Positions 47,291 to 59,351 of a stretch of 64,000 nt of DNA are shown piece after piece. The translations under genes were made by a program, and so were the position numbers. Position 1 is the stretch's first letter, and each line of letters begins with the position of its first letter. The stretch lies in NCBI GenBank assembly GCA_020205615.1, contig CM035160.1, forward strand, positions 146,425,991-146,489,990. Reading direction: 5' to 3'. Source of the DNA: Panax quinquefolius. Taxonomy: Eukaryota > Streptophyta > Magnoliopsida > Apiales > Araliaceae. The notes below the pieces were generated by a model, which was given only the letters and a program-made list of their open reading frames with translations, did not search any database and was not told the DNA's origin.

Positions 47291-50016
47291 CGTGACGCCC
47301 CCAAAATAGGTATACATCACCCATTCCGAGTTGTCATACATGATACGAAACAACTACAACTTTATTATTACAACCAGAAATCGAGAGTTTGAATACAAAT
47401 ATTATCTTCTAGACAATATTTATACTCAAATAAATCCTCATCACATTTATTGATACATTATTTTACAAAAATGGTGAGGACTACTAAACAATTCTTTCTA
47501 AAACCTTCATTCCATACCCAGGCTACATGTACTCACTATATTCTCGCCTCCCGAGAAGAAAAATGGAACAAAAGGAAAAGGGTGAGCTCAACTAGCTCAA
47601 GAAAAAGAATATTATGACTAAGATAATATACAAAAAATTATCGTTAGTCTTCAACAGGAAAAATCTAATAGAATACAATAGACAACAAATTTTAAATCAA
47701 TATTCGCAAATGAAAATAATAATTCATTAAGCAGAGTTAAGTAGAGAATGCAAACTACTATCTTCTATGTATGAATTTAAAAGTTCATCGCTATCCTTTA
47801 TCCCCAGTAACATCAATCAATATACATCTGGAATCAAATATTCATCTTTGCACTACTGTGCCAAAGATATTCATCGATTAATCATGTTCATCTAAACACT
47901 GCTCATCATCTTTGCACAACCAACCAAAGATATTCTTCGAAAATCATTCATTTTTTTGCAGACCGCAGCCAAAGATATTCCATAATATCATCATTTAAGA
48001 TGAAGATGATGAAAATATTTTTAAAAAAACGAATCCAAAGAAACAAAATGACAAGGATTAAGGATTAAGGATTCGTACTTTGTTTTATTCACGTCCAAAA
48101 TACCTCAAAAATAATCGCGGTGGTGTAAAATTCAAGAATGATCAAAACATGGATACAATCAAAGCTAGTATCCGAATAGATATTTTGGACAAAAAGAAGA
48201 AATTTTATTTTTCGAATTGAATAGTCTTAGTATACGTGAATAGTAACTCAGACACCAAAAGATAGAAATTCCACAAAAACATCTTCACGCTTACATGAAT
48301 AGTACTTTGAATAGTAACTCGTGAATAAGAACTCTCAGCTGAATAGTAACTTCGTGAATAGTAACTCGTGAATAGTAACTCATGAATAGTAACCCCATGT
48401 GAAAAAGTTCCAAATTTGACAAAAAGTTCCAACCAATATTTCAAAGATAATGATATTGAAGAAATAATATCATTTGAAAAGAAAATAACATCCCTTACCT
48501 CGAAAGATCGATTTCTTAATTTGAAATAATCTGATATAGGCTATGACTTGGACTTGCACCGTAGATAAGCAATACTTAAATTATACTAAAAATACTCACA
48601 AGAATACTCCGATAATATAGAGAGAAAACTTCATTTAAATTGTGATTTTCAATTCTAACCCAAAGACCCTATTTATAGGAAATTGCTTAGAACACCAAAG
48701 CATAAAATTTAATATAATAATATTATATATATTACAAATTCTCTACGCACCTAGAACCATCTGAATTCAGCAACTTGCATGTGTTTAATGAGGCTAACCA
48801 AACACAAAAAACGTTTTTGTAATTAAAAATATTTTAAACTTCCAAAAATCAATTATTTCGGAGCTTCAGAACTTCAATAATTCATAATAAATAGCTCTTT
48901 CATCAGAAAATTCGAATCTCGCGAGTTTTTATAGGAAATTCAATTCTCTACAACTTTGTAGAAGAAGGCTTTTCCAAATTCCAAATAGAAATTGACCGAA
49001 ATCCACAAACGAACGATTTTACAGGCTATAATCAAATTTCGATCGATAAATGGGGTCCAATTTACATGTTTAACATGTTTTAAACATTTATTGCAACAAA
49101 AATACTCTTCCTCCTCGTATACTCATATATCCCACATTCGTTGTAAAAATATCACCATTATTATATTATTAACATATAATAATATATTTAAATGAATTAT
49201 TTTATCAGAAAAAGATAAAATATCAATTTTCAACAATTGTCACAATAAAAATTTTCTCCATCTATATCCACATAAAATCAATATTTTTCTCATCATATGA
49301 CTCAATAATTAATTATTCACAAATAATATTACTAGAATCACAATATTGACAACCGGCCTCCCAGGAAGAGGGCTTTCCAATAAGAATTTCTTCTTCTTGC
49401 CAAGCAATTAGGTGACCAAACCTCTCCTTAGATGTAACTTTCTAGACATTGCCAATAATGTTATCTAATAATATTATTCGGATAATATGAATTATTGCTT
49501 CGATAATGAAAATACTTGTGTAATGACAATTATTGAAACAACAAAGAATATAAAATATCAACGCGAAGAATTATTAACTCAATAAAATACCGAGCAAAGA
49601 ATTACTGTAACCATTATTGAGTAGTGCCTTCTTCGTAAGAATCAACAATTGGTGCAATACTGTAGTGTCTTCTTTGTTTTAACCAATTTAGTATTTTAAC
49701 AAGATAATTGGTAATAACTACGCCTGCTATTTTTAAACAACTTATATTTGTCGTTTTCTTCATCCAATCGCTTTAAGTTATGGGGCCCACACATGCATTT
49801 TACTGGCATATTAAATTTAAATATTCCCAACAGATTTAATATTCCACACCAAACGAATATTCCGACAATGATGAATATTTTATAACCACTTGCTTATTTT
49901 GAAATATTTGCGTATCTTACCCCTTAACTATCCACATTAATCAAATCAACCCTTACTATTTCAAAATAATAAATAGAGAAAATTAAATTTCATTAATAAT
50001 AAGTTGGGGTCTTACA
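47291..50016 (-). repeat. 5' LTR of element B
   Basis: About 2.7 kb, pair of 31176-33885, ending GGGTCTTACA at 50016. TATA box at 48669-48678 (minus). GTGAATAGT array 48235-48400; CATCTTTG hairpin units 47845-47985. Confidence 0.87.
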
Positions 50017-50021
50017 ACTAT

Positions 50022-51148
50022 ACCCGGTATTCCAGCTAGAAGTACTAATCTTTCGAGGTAAGGGATATTATTTTTTTTCGTAATGATATTATTTCTTCAA
50101 TATCATTATATTGAAATATTGATCTAAAGTTTTTATCAAATTTGGAACTTTTGGTGTCTGAGTTACTATTCACGATATCGTCAATATTCATGTATCGACA
50201 CTATTATTCACGATGCGGCACTATTCATCGAAAAATGAAAAAAAAAAAATTAGTCCAAAATATCTATTACGGATACTAGCTTTGATTGTATCGATGTTTT
50301 GATCATTCTTGAATTTTACACCAATTGTGATTATTTTTGAGGTATTTTTGGACATGGATAAAACAAAGTACTGAATCCTTAATCCTTAATCCTTGTCATT
50401 TTGTTTCACTAGATTCGTTTCTTTAAAATATTTTTCATCATCCTCTGTCTTAAATGATGATATTATTGAATATCTTTGGCACAGTAGTCACGAGATGAAT
50501 GATTTCTGAAGAATATCTTTGGCCAGTAGTGGTCTGAAGATGAGCAGTGTTTAGATGAACATGACCAATCAAGAATATCTTTGGCTCAGTAGTGCAAAGA
50601 TGAATATTTGATTCCGATATATATTGATTGATGTTACGAGGATAAAAGATAGATGATGAACTTTTAAATTCATACATAGAAGATAGTAGTTTGCATTCTC
50701 TACTTAACTCTTCTAATAAATTATTATTTTCGCTGCGAATATTGATATAAAATTTGTTGTCTATTGTATTCTATTAGATTTTTCCCTGTTGAAGACTAAC
50801 GATAATTTGTTGTATATTATCTTAGTCATAATATTCTTTATTGGGCTAGTTGAGCTCACCCTTTTCCTTTTTGTTCCATTTTTCTTCTCAGGAGGCGAGA
50901 ATATAGTGAGTACGAGTCGGGGTATGGAATAAAGGTTCTAGAGAGAGTTGTTTAGTAGTCCTCACCATTTTTGTAAAATAATGTATCAATAAATGTGATG
51001 AGGATTTATTTGAGTATAGATATTGTCTAGAAGATAATATTTGTATTCAAACTCACGCTTTCTTGTTGTAATAATAAAGTTGTAGTTGTTTACGCACGTA
51101 TTGACAACTCGTAATGGGTGATGTATACCTATTTTTGGGGGCGCCACA
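50022..51148 (+). repeat. Right part of the 5' LTR of C
   Basis: Resumes after B with ACCCGGTATTCC and ends GGGGGCGCCACA at 51148. It has a donor-like CGAGGTAAGGG at 50056-50066 and hairpin units AATATCTTTGGC...CAAAGATGAA at 50470-50610. Confidence 0.85.
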
Positions 51149-51150
51149 GT

Positions 51151-51161
51151 TGGTATCGAGC
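51151..51161 (+). other. Primer-binding site of element C
   Basis: TGGTATCGAGC after the dinucleotide GT that follows the LTR end. Repeated in the extra leader at 58486-58496. Confidence 0.8.
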
Positions 51162-51318
51162 TTAGGGATATGATCTCTGGTGGAGATCGGGAATAGAACT
51201 AGAGGGAGAGACGAGTAAATCCTTCGCTAAAGTGTGTCCTACCTAAACTTATTTGTTAGTTGGTCAAGATATAAGGATATTATGTGATATATTGATTTCC
51301 TTAATTAACCCTTGTTTT

Positions 51319-52420
51319 ATGACAGTATTTGAGAATGTCGATGAGAATATTAACAATGGAAATGAGACTATGGAGACGCTGTACTCACCAACGAGGAGAA
51401 CGTAACAGTGGGCAATGTTCCTCCCTGTGAACAACACCACCGGCGAGATGATGAACGAGGGATGTTTAGAAGCTTTTTGATTCATGCAAAATCGATTTAG
51501 GAGACTCGTGTTCAAAATACAAGAGAAATGATAACAATTCACGGGTTCTCACGCGGCCAAGCGATTCAAAGAGTTGGGACCACCGAATTTAAGGGAAAGC
51601 GGATCCGATCATGGGCGTGAAAACATGGGTCAAGCAAATTACCAAGATATTCGATGTCTTGGGATGCACGGAGGAACAGAAGGTTCCATTCGCCTTTTAT
51701 GTTTCGTGGCGGCAGACCTCTTCGGTGGGAGTGCGTGAAGCGTACCCATCCAAATTGCACTCAAGATGTCTGGGAGACGTTTCAAAAACTATTTAATGAC
51801 AAATACTTTCCGAAAGTGTTCATTATATGAAGGAAGTGGAGTTCATCGATTAGAGCAAAACAACATGACGGTGTCTCAAGACGAGGCAAAGTTTGCGAGT
51901 TATCCGTTTTGCACCTCATTTGGTGGAGAATGAGGAACGTGATGGATGTTTCTTAGAGGTTTGAAACCCAAGATACGTCAAGATCTCATTTCTCATAAAT
52001 TTTCTCTATTCAGATGTTGTTAATGTGGCTCAATTGTTAGAGCGAGATAACGAGTATGTTCAACCGAGGACCATAACCAGGATCGCACTGGAGATAGCGA
52101 TCAATGTAATAATGATAACCAAATGGAGAAAGAAACAGACGGACAAAATGGTAACCACTCGGGTGGTAATCATGGCCATGAAAATAGAAGAAGCGAGTCG
52201 GGAGGAGATTTTAAAAGAGGAGATTTAACAACGACCATGTGAAGACGACAGCAGTCTTGTAGCAGAATCGGTTCTAAGGGAGGAGAACGACCACCCATTA
52301 TATCTTATAAATGCGGAAAGAGGACATATCACCAAACCGCCCCACAACATTCAAGGTATGCTATAATTATGGAAAGGAAGGACATATCGCTCGAGATTGT
52401 ACGGAATAAACCTAGTTCAG
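51319..52420 (+). pseudogene. Element C gag (broken)
   Basis: ATG at 51319 opens MTVFENVDENINNGNETMET but stops after 29 codons. Further gag text appears in other frames: TWVKQITKIFDVLGCTEEQK (51620-51680) and RGLKP-type text near 51955. The knuckle at 52359-52400 reads C-x2-Y-x4-H-x4-C (second Cys lost). Gag would form the virus-like particle that packages element RNA. Confidence 0.8.
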
Positions 52421-53040
52421 GGACGGTGACTCAAAAGACTATCCCAAAAAGTCAAAGTCAACGATTCCGGAAGAGCGTTTGTTGTGACCGGTCAAAATGC
52501 GAGGAACCCAAACGAGGTGATCACGGTAAGCTATTTATAAATTCTTGCAAGTTTATACCTTACTTGATAACAATGTGCTACCCATTCATTTATCTCTCCT
52601 ACTTGTGCTCAACATTTAAATTTGACTCAAAAAAAATTAGACTTTGACCTATCTGTGGAAACTCCGTTAGAGAAACTTTCATCACATCCAATCTGTTTAT
52701 AAATCTTGTTTGATTCAAGTTGGCACCATCACCTTACCGTTGACCTTATCTCTTTAAAGATACTTGTTTTTGATGTGATTTTAGGGATTGATTGGTTAAC
52801 TACTCATCATGCCAAAATTGATTGTTTTAAATTAAGGTTGTTAGTTTTCATATCCCTAACCAACCCGTTATGCGAATTCAAGCAACTAAACTATAAAAAT
52901 CAATCAACGCCATATCTAATCATAAAGCTATTCGTTTATTGAAAAAGCGATGTCAAGCTTTCTTAGCCCATGTTATGGATTTGAATAAAGACACGTCAAA
53001 ATTTGAATGATATTCCTGTTGTTATTGACTTTCCCGACGT
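52421..53040 (+). pseudogene. Element C protease region (broken)
   Basis: Collinear with B (45705-45916 and 36721-37077): GKLFINSCKF, then LISLKILVFDVILGIDWL and TTHHAKIDCF. The catalytic turn is unreadable in any single frame. Confidence 0.7.
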
Positions 53041-53990
53041 ATTTCTGAAGAACTTCCCACCTACCCCGAACGTGAAGTTGAATTCTTTATTGATTTTGAA
53101 CCTGTACAAAGCCCATTTCTAAAACCCCATATCGAATGGCTCCTATTGAACTTCAGGAGTTAAAGGTCCAATCTGAGAATTGTTGGACATCGGTTTCATT
53201 CGTCCCCAGTACATCTCCTTGGGGTGCTCTGTTTTATTAAGTAAAGAAGAAAGACGGAGTATGCGACTTTATATTGACTATCGAAATTGAACCATGTCAC
53301 CATCAAGAATAGGTATACTCTACCTCGTATTGATGACTTGTTTGACCAATTGCAGTAAGCACAATTCTTTTCAAAATCGATCTTTGTTCGGATATCATCA
53401 ATTGAAGATTAGAATCGAGGATATTCCAAAGACCGCCTTCGAAACTTCGGTATGGGCATTATGAATTCTTAGTCATGTCTTTCGGACTGACTAATGCTCC
53501 TGCGGCTTTCATGGATATGATGAATCGAGTATTCAAGGAATATTTGGATCAATTCGTTGTTGTCTTTATTGATGACATCCTCATATATTCCAAAAGTCAT
53601 GAAGATCATGAGCACCATTTGAAGCTGGTACTCCAAAGGCTTCGTGAAAACCAACTATATGCCAAATTGAAGAAATGCGGGTTCTGGCTTGAGGAAGTAG
53701 CATTTCTTGGGCATGTGGTGTCAAAACATGGAGTATCCGTGGACCCGGCGAAGATTGAAGCGATACAAAGTTGGGAGCAACCGAAGTCGGTGATTGAAGT
53801 ACGTAGCTTCTTGGGCTTAGCTGGTTATTATCGGAGATTTGTGGAAGGGTTTTCTCGAATCGCTACTCCATTAACCCAGCTAACTAGGAAGGATACAAAA
53901 TTCATTTGGAGCGAAGAATGCGAGAAGAGTTTCCAAGAGCTTAAGAGGAGACTCATTTCGGCACCTGTTCTAACAATACCATCCTGACGG
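53041..53990 (+). pseudogene. Element C reverse transcriptase (partly open)
   Basis: The best preserved coding stretch in the window. 53475-53987 is open for 170 codons with [31 protein letters not shown] (catalytic Asp pair at about 53571-53576), [20 protein letters not shown] and [20 protein letters not shown]. The upstream fingers (53041-53470) are split by frame changes. RT copies element RNA into DNA in the cytoplasm. It ends at ...PVLTIPS followed by an in-frame stop where the sequence continues toward RNase H. Confidence 0.9.
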
Positions 53991-54420
53991 ATGGATTTGT
54001 TATCTCACAAGCGATGCTTCGGGCAAAGGGTTAGGATGTGTTCTCATGCAACGTGGGAAAGTCATAGCTTATGCCTCGCGACAACTTAAAGAATATGAGA
54101 GGAATTATCCTACTCATGATCTAGAGTTAGCGGCCGATCGTTTCACCGCTTAAAGATATGGAGGCACTATCTATATGGGGAGAAAGTGGAGATATATTCG
54201 GACCATAAAAGCCTTAAATATTTCTTCACTCAAAAAGAACTCAACATGCGGCGGCGTGACGTTGGCTCGAGCTATTGAAAGACTACGACCACACTATTCA
54301 ATACCATTCGGAAAAGCGAACGCGTAGTGGTACGCGTTGAGTAGAAGATCATATCTTGAGGGAATGAGTGCGATGATGTCAAGTATACGCATAGAGCCAA
54401 CTTTAATAGAAAAAGTTAAG
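53991..54420 (+). pseudogene. Element C RNase H (broken)
   Basis: 54011-54135 reads [20 protein letters not shown], then [20 protein letters not shown], in a frame offset from RT. It contains the expected first Asp and the Glu. Further breaks follow. Confidence 0.8.
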
Positions 54421-55870
54421 GTTGCTCGAGCCACCAGGCCGGGTCGATCGTATGAAGAAGAAAGTACAAGAAGGAGCTATTAGGGCGAGAATTGATGAAG
54501 AAGGAATACTTGAGTCCACTCTGAACTTTGTGTCCCTAACGACTCGATTTGAAGTACAAGATTATGATGGAGGCAACACAATACACCATTTGCAATCCAT
54601 CCTGGAAGTACTAAAATGTATCGTGATCTTGACATACATTTTGGTGGAACAATATGAAGAGAGAGATTGCAAAGTTTATCTCGATGTGTTTAACATGCCA
54701 ACGTGTAAAGGCGGAGCATCTAGTACCTAAGGGTCCATTGCAACCACTTGAGATTCCGAAATGGAAGTGGGAACACATTACCATGGATTTCGTTCACGGT
54801 CTTCCTCTACGGTTTCTCAAGGCATCAATGCTATTTGGGTTATTGTTGATAGATTAACCAAGTCTCGCTCATTTCTTGCCGATACGGAGACTTATTCCTT
54901 GAGCGTCTTGCTAGTATGTACGTGAATGAGATTGTGAGGTTACATGGCATGCTGTATCCATAGTTTCGATCGTGACCCAAGATTCACTTCAAAATTTTGG
55001 GTTAGCTTGCAAAAAGCTATGGGCACGGATTTACTGATTGATTCGGCATATCATCCTCAAACCAGACGGACAATCGAAAAGGACTATTCAAACTCTTGAA
55101 GATTTATTAAGACTCATGTCCTGACTTCAAGGCGGTTGGGATAAGTATTTACCATTGGTGGAATTCTCCTACAACAACAGCTTATCGAAGCAAGTATAGG
55201 TGTGGCTCCATTTGAAGCATTATATGGACGAAAGTGTCGCTTCTCAAATTATGTTGGGGCGAGGTGGGTGAAGCAACATTGTTGGGACCTGAGTTTGATG
55301 CGTATGACTACTGGAAAAGATCCAAATGATTCGACAACGTATACAAACCGGCACAAGATCGACAAAAAGAGTTATGCGGATCTTCATCGAAAGGACGTGG
55401 AATTTAGTGTAGGGATCATGTATTGTCATGAAGTTGCTCCATGGAAGGGAGTTACAAGATTTGGGAAGAGAGGAAAACTCAATCCACGATTTATTGGTCC
55501 ATTTCAAATTCTTGACCGAGTAGGAAATGTAGCCTATAGACTCGCGTTACCTCCAGAGTATGTCTCGTGTTCATAATGTGTTTCACATATCTCATACTTC
55601 AGAAATATGTGAAAGACCCGAACCACGTTATAGAGTTAGAACCGGATGAGATAGCCGAAGACTTAACGTATGAGGAGGTACCTGTCAAGATCTTGGATAG
55701 GAAGGAGAATGTCCTACGCGTAAAAGTCATACCACAAGTTAAAGTTTTGTGGAGGAATCATGCTATAGAGGAAATGACCTAGGAATTGGAAACGGAAATG
55801 AAAGCGAGGTATCCTCACCTTTTCGAAACACCAGGTACGTGCGTCAATTTCGAGGACGAAATTTCATAAG
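54421..55870 (+). pseudogene. Element C integrase with chromodomain-like tail (broken)
   Basis: Order: zinc-binding MKREIAKFISMCLTCQRVKA (54654), core ITMDFVHGL (54777), DRDPRFTS (near 54970), MAPFEALYGRKCR (55202), GPF/Y module RFIGPFQILDRVGNVAYRLA (55485-55545). The chromodomain-like end VKVLWRNHAIEEMTWELE, then ARYPHLF, lies at 55735-55825. At least six frame changes. The chromo tail places the element in the chromovirus branch. Confidence 0.88.
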
Positions 55871-55879
55871 GAGGGGAGG
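55868..55879 (+). other. Polypurine tract of element C
   Basis: AAGGAGGGGAGG, one base before the second LTR at 55881. Confidence 0.8.
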
Positions 55880-55880
55880 T

Positions 55881-58483
55881 TGTAAGACCCCAACTTATTA
55901 TTAATGAAATTTAAATTTTCTCTATTTATTATTTTGAAATAGTAAGGGTTGATTTGATTAATGTGGATAGTTAGGGGTAAAATACGTAAATATTTCAAAA
56001 TAAGCAAGTGGTTATAAAATATTCATTGTTGTCGGGGAATATTCGTTTGGTCGTGGAATATTAAATCTTGTCGGGGAATATTAAATGCTGACGGTAGATC
56101 TTTTGTGGGCCCCATAACTGAAAGCGATTGGATGAAGAAAACGATAAATATAAGTTGTTTATAAATAATCTACAGTAGTTGTTATTCAAGTTATCTTGTT
56201 GGAATACCCTCTGGTTAAAACACAAGAGTAGCATTACCTGGGTATTACACCAATTATTGATTCTTACGTAAGAAGGCACTACTTAATAATGGTTACAGTA
56301 ATTACTGTTCAGTATTTTATTGATTCAATAATTGCTGTATTGATATTTTATATTACTGTTGTTTCAATAAATTGTCATTACACAAGATTTTTTCATTATC
56401 GATGCAATAATTCATATTATCCAATAATATTATTAGATAACATTATTGGCAATGTCTAGAAAGTTCTGTCAAGGAGAGGTTTGGTCACCTAATCAAGGCC
56501 AAAGAAGGAGAAATTCTTATTGAAAGCCCCTCTTCCGTGGAACCGCTATGCAGTTGTCAATATTGTGATTCTGTAATATTATTTGTGAATAATTAATTAT
56601 TGATTCATATGATGAGGAAAATATTGATTTTATTTGGATATAGATGGAGAAAATTTTTAATGTGACAATTGTTGAAAATTGAAATTTTATCTTTTACGAT
56701 AATGTATTATTATATTTTAAATATATAATAATGGTGATATTTTTTACAACGAATGTGGGATATATAAGTATATGAGGAGGAAGAGTATTTTTGTTGCAAT
56801 AACTGTTTAAAACATGTTAAACATGTCGGTGGACCCCATTTATTGAATGAAATTTGATTATAGCTTGTAAAATCGCCTGTTTGTGGATTTCTTTTATTAA
56901 TTTTTGTTTGGAATTTGGAAAACCTTTCTTCTCGCAAAGTTGTAGAGAATTGAATTTCCTATAAAATGCTGCGAGATTCAATTTTCTGATAAAAGGGCTA
57001 TTTATTGTGAATTATTGAAGTTCCAAAGTCTCAAATAATTGATTTTTTTGGAAGTTTTAATTATTATTTTAAAGAAAAATGTTTTTTTGCATTTAAGTAG
57101 GCTAACATGTGATATTAATTGCTGAAATCAGATCTTCAAAGATGGGCTAAGAAAATTTATAATATATATTAATATTTTATTAAATTTTCTACTTTTGTGT
57201 TTTAAGCATTTTCCTATAAATAGGGTCTTAGGGTTAGAATTGAAAATCACACCGTAAACTCAAGTTTTCTCTCTATATTATCGAGCGTATTCTTGTGAGT
57301 ATTTTGAGTATACTTTGAGTATTGTTAGATCTGAAGTTTCTTTCAAAGACTATACCCGTTATTCCAAATAAAGTACTAATCTTTCGAGGTAAGGGATATT
57401 ATTTTTTTGTAATGATATTATTTCTTCAATATCATTATGTTGAAATATTGATCTGAAGTTTTATCAAATTTGGAACTTTTGGTGTCTGAGTTACTATTCA
57501 CGATATCTACAGACTTATTCATGTATATCGACATTATTCACGAAAATACGGCCTATTCATCAAAAAATGAAAATTTCTTCTTTTGTCCAAAAATATCTAC
57601 TATGGATACTAGCTTTGATTGTATCCATGTTTTGATCATTCTTGAATTTTACACCACTTGTGATTATTTTTGAGGTATTTTTGGATGTGGATAAAACAAA
57701 GTACTAATCCTTAATCCTTAATCCTTGTCATTTTGTTTCACTTTGGATTCGCTTTCTTTAAAAATATTTTTCATCATCCTCGGTCTTAAATGATGATATT
57801 ATGGAATATCTTTGGCTTTTGAGTGCAGATGAATGATTTCTGAAAATATCTTTGGCCCAGTAGTGCAAAGATGAACAGTGTTTAAATGAACATGACTAAT
57901 CAAGAATATCTTTGGCTTTGTAGTAAAAGATGAATATTTGATTCCAGATATATATTGATTGATGTTACGAGGATAAAAGATGACGATGAACTTTTAAATT
58001 CATACATAGAAGATAATAGTTTGCATTCTCTACTTCACTCTTCTAATGAATTATTATTTCATTGCGAATATTGATTTAAAATTTGTTATCTATTGTATTC
58101 TATTAGATTTTTCCTGTTGAAGACTAACGATAATTTGTTGTATATTATCTTAGTCATAATATTCTTTATCGGGCTAGTTGAGCTCACCCTTTTCCTTTTT
58201 GTTCCATTTTTCTTCTCGTGGAGGCGAGAATATAGCGAGTGCACGTAGCCTGGGTATGGAATGAAGGTTCTAGAGAGAGTTGTTTAGTAGTCCTCACCAT
58301 TTTTGTAAAATAATGTATCAATAAATGTGATGAGGATTTATTTGAGTATAGATATTGTCTAGAAGATAATATTTGTATTCAAACTCACGCTTTTCTTGTT
58401 GTAATAATAAAGTTGTAGTTGTTTACGCACCATGTATTGACAACTCATAATGGGTGATGTATACCTATTTTGGGGGCGCCACG
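55881..58483 (+). repeat. Second LTR of element C
   Basis: About 2.6 kb, TGTAAGACCCC...GGGGGCGCCACG. TATA box at 57214-57223. Donor-like CGAGGTAAGGG at 57386-57396. Hairpin units at 57800-57940. It gives the uninterrupted reference for the B insertion site. Confidence 0.88.
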
Positions 58484-58701
58484 GTTGGTATCGAGCTTAG
58501 GGATATGATCTCTGCATGAGATTGGGGAATAGAACTAGGGGAGAGACGCAGTAAATCCTTCACAGTGTGTCCTACCTAAGCTTAATTGTTAGTTAATCGA
58601 TATATAGGGATATTTTGTGATATATTGATTTCCTTAATTAACCCTTGTTTTATGACAGTATTTGAGAATGGGTGATGTATACCTATTTTGGGGGCGTCAC
58701 A
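58484..58701 (+). mobile_element. Extra leader and LTR stub at the 3' end of C
   Basis: After the second LTR a PBS (58486-58496) and leader matching 51149-51335 continue to about 58671. The sequence then jumps into the last 30 bp of an LTR (GGTGATGTATACC...GGGGGCGTCACA), followed by the AATAT duplication. The junction shares AATG with both partners. This looks like an LTR-internal-LTR-internal-LTR tandem reduced by a deletion at microhomology. Confidence 0.75.
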
Positions 58702-59351
58702 AATATCTTTGGCCCATAGTGCAAAGATGAACAGGTGTTTAGACGAACATGACCAACTGATGAATATCTTTGCCCTATAGTGCAAAGATGAATATTTGAT
58801 TCCAGATATATATTGATTGATGTTACAAGGATAAAATATCGACGATGAACTTTTAAATTCATATATAGAAGATAGTAGTTTGCATTCTCTACTTAACTCT
58901 TCTAATGAATTGTTGTTTCCGCTGCAGTTGTTGATTTAAAACTATTTGTCTATTGTATTCTATCAGATTTTTCCCTGTTGAAGACTAACGATAATTTATT
59001 GTATATTATCTTAGTCATAATATTCTTTACTGGGCTAGTTGAGCTCACCCTTTTCCTTGTTGTTCCATTTTTCTTCTCGTGAGGTGAGAATGTAGCAGTA
59101 CTTACTCGGGGTATGGAATGAAGGTTCTAGAGAGAGTTGTTTAGTAGTCCTCACCATTTTTGTAAAATAATGTATCAATAATTATGATGGGGATTTATTT
59201 GCGTGTGGATATTGTCTAGATGGCAATATCTGTATTTAAACTCACAGTTTATATGTTGTAATAATAAAGTTGTAGTTATTTCTGTACCATGTATTTGGTG
59301 ACTCAGAATGGGTTGGATGGAATGGACCTATTTTGGGGGCGTCACATACAT

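Larger units (their letters stand above)
31176..50016 (-). mobile_element. Element B: full Ty3/gypsy chromovirus (TSD ACTAT), host of A
   Basis: Minus-strand element with its 3' LTR at 31176-33885 and its 5' LTR at 47291-50016. ACTAT flanks it at 31171-31175 and 50017-50021. Removing it joins GCACTAT to ACCCGGTATTCC, the same text as the uninterrupted second LTR of C near 57345-57365. The internal region (33886-47290) is split by A at the protease segment. Without A it is about 10.2 kb. Its coding frames are broken in many places. Confidence 0.9.
29707..58701 (+). mobile_element. Element C: full Ty3/gypsy chromovirus (TSD AATAT), host of B
   Basis: Starts TGTAAGACCCC at 29707 and ends GGGGGCGTCACA at 58701, with AATAT at 29702-29706 and 58702-58706. 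Parts: 5' LTR 29707-31175 plus 50022-51148 (split by B), PBS 51151, gag-pol remnants 51319-55870, PPT 55868-55879, second LTR 55881-58483, an extra PBS and leader 58484-58671, and a 30-bp LTR stub 58672-58701. Without B the element is about 10 kb. Frames are broken in many places. Domain order (RT, RNase H, integrase, chromodomain-like) fits a Tekay/Del-type chromovirus. Confidence 0.88.
27564..59346 (+). mobile_element. Solo LTR D (TSD TACAT), split by element C
   Basis: Plus-oriented LTR of the B/C family in two pieces: 27564-29706 (TGTAAGACCCCGATTTT...) and 58707-59346 (...GGGGGCGTCACA). TACAT flanks it at 27559-27563 and 59347-59351. Removing C (with AATAT at 29702-29706 and 58702-58706) restores one LTR of about 2.8 kb. 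No internal region remains. TATA box at 28919-28928. The last 40 bp differ from other copies (GGTTGGATGGAATGGACC in place of GGTGATGTATACC). Confidence 0.8.

Noticed and set aside
53475..53987. Treating the 170-codon RT frame of element C as a host gene
   Set aside because: Sequence and neighbours (RNase H, integrase, LTRs, TSD) show it is part of a Ty3/gypsy pol.
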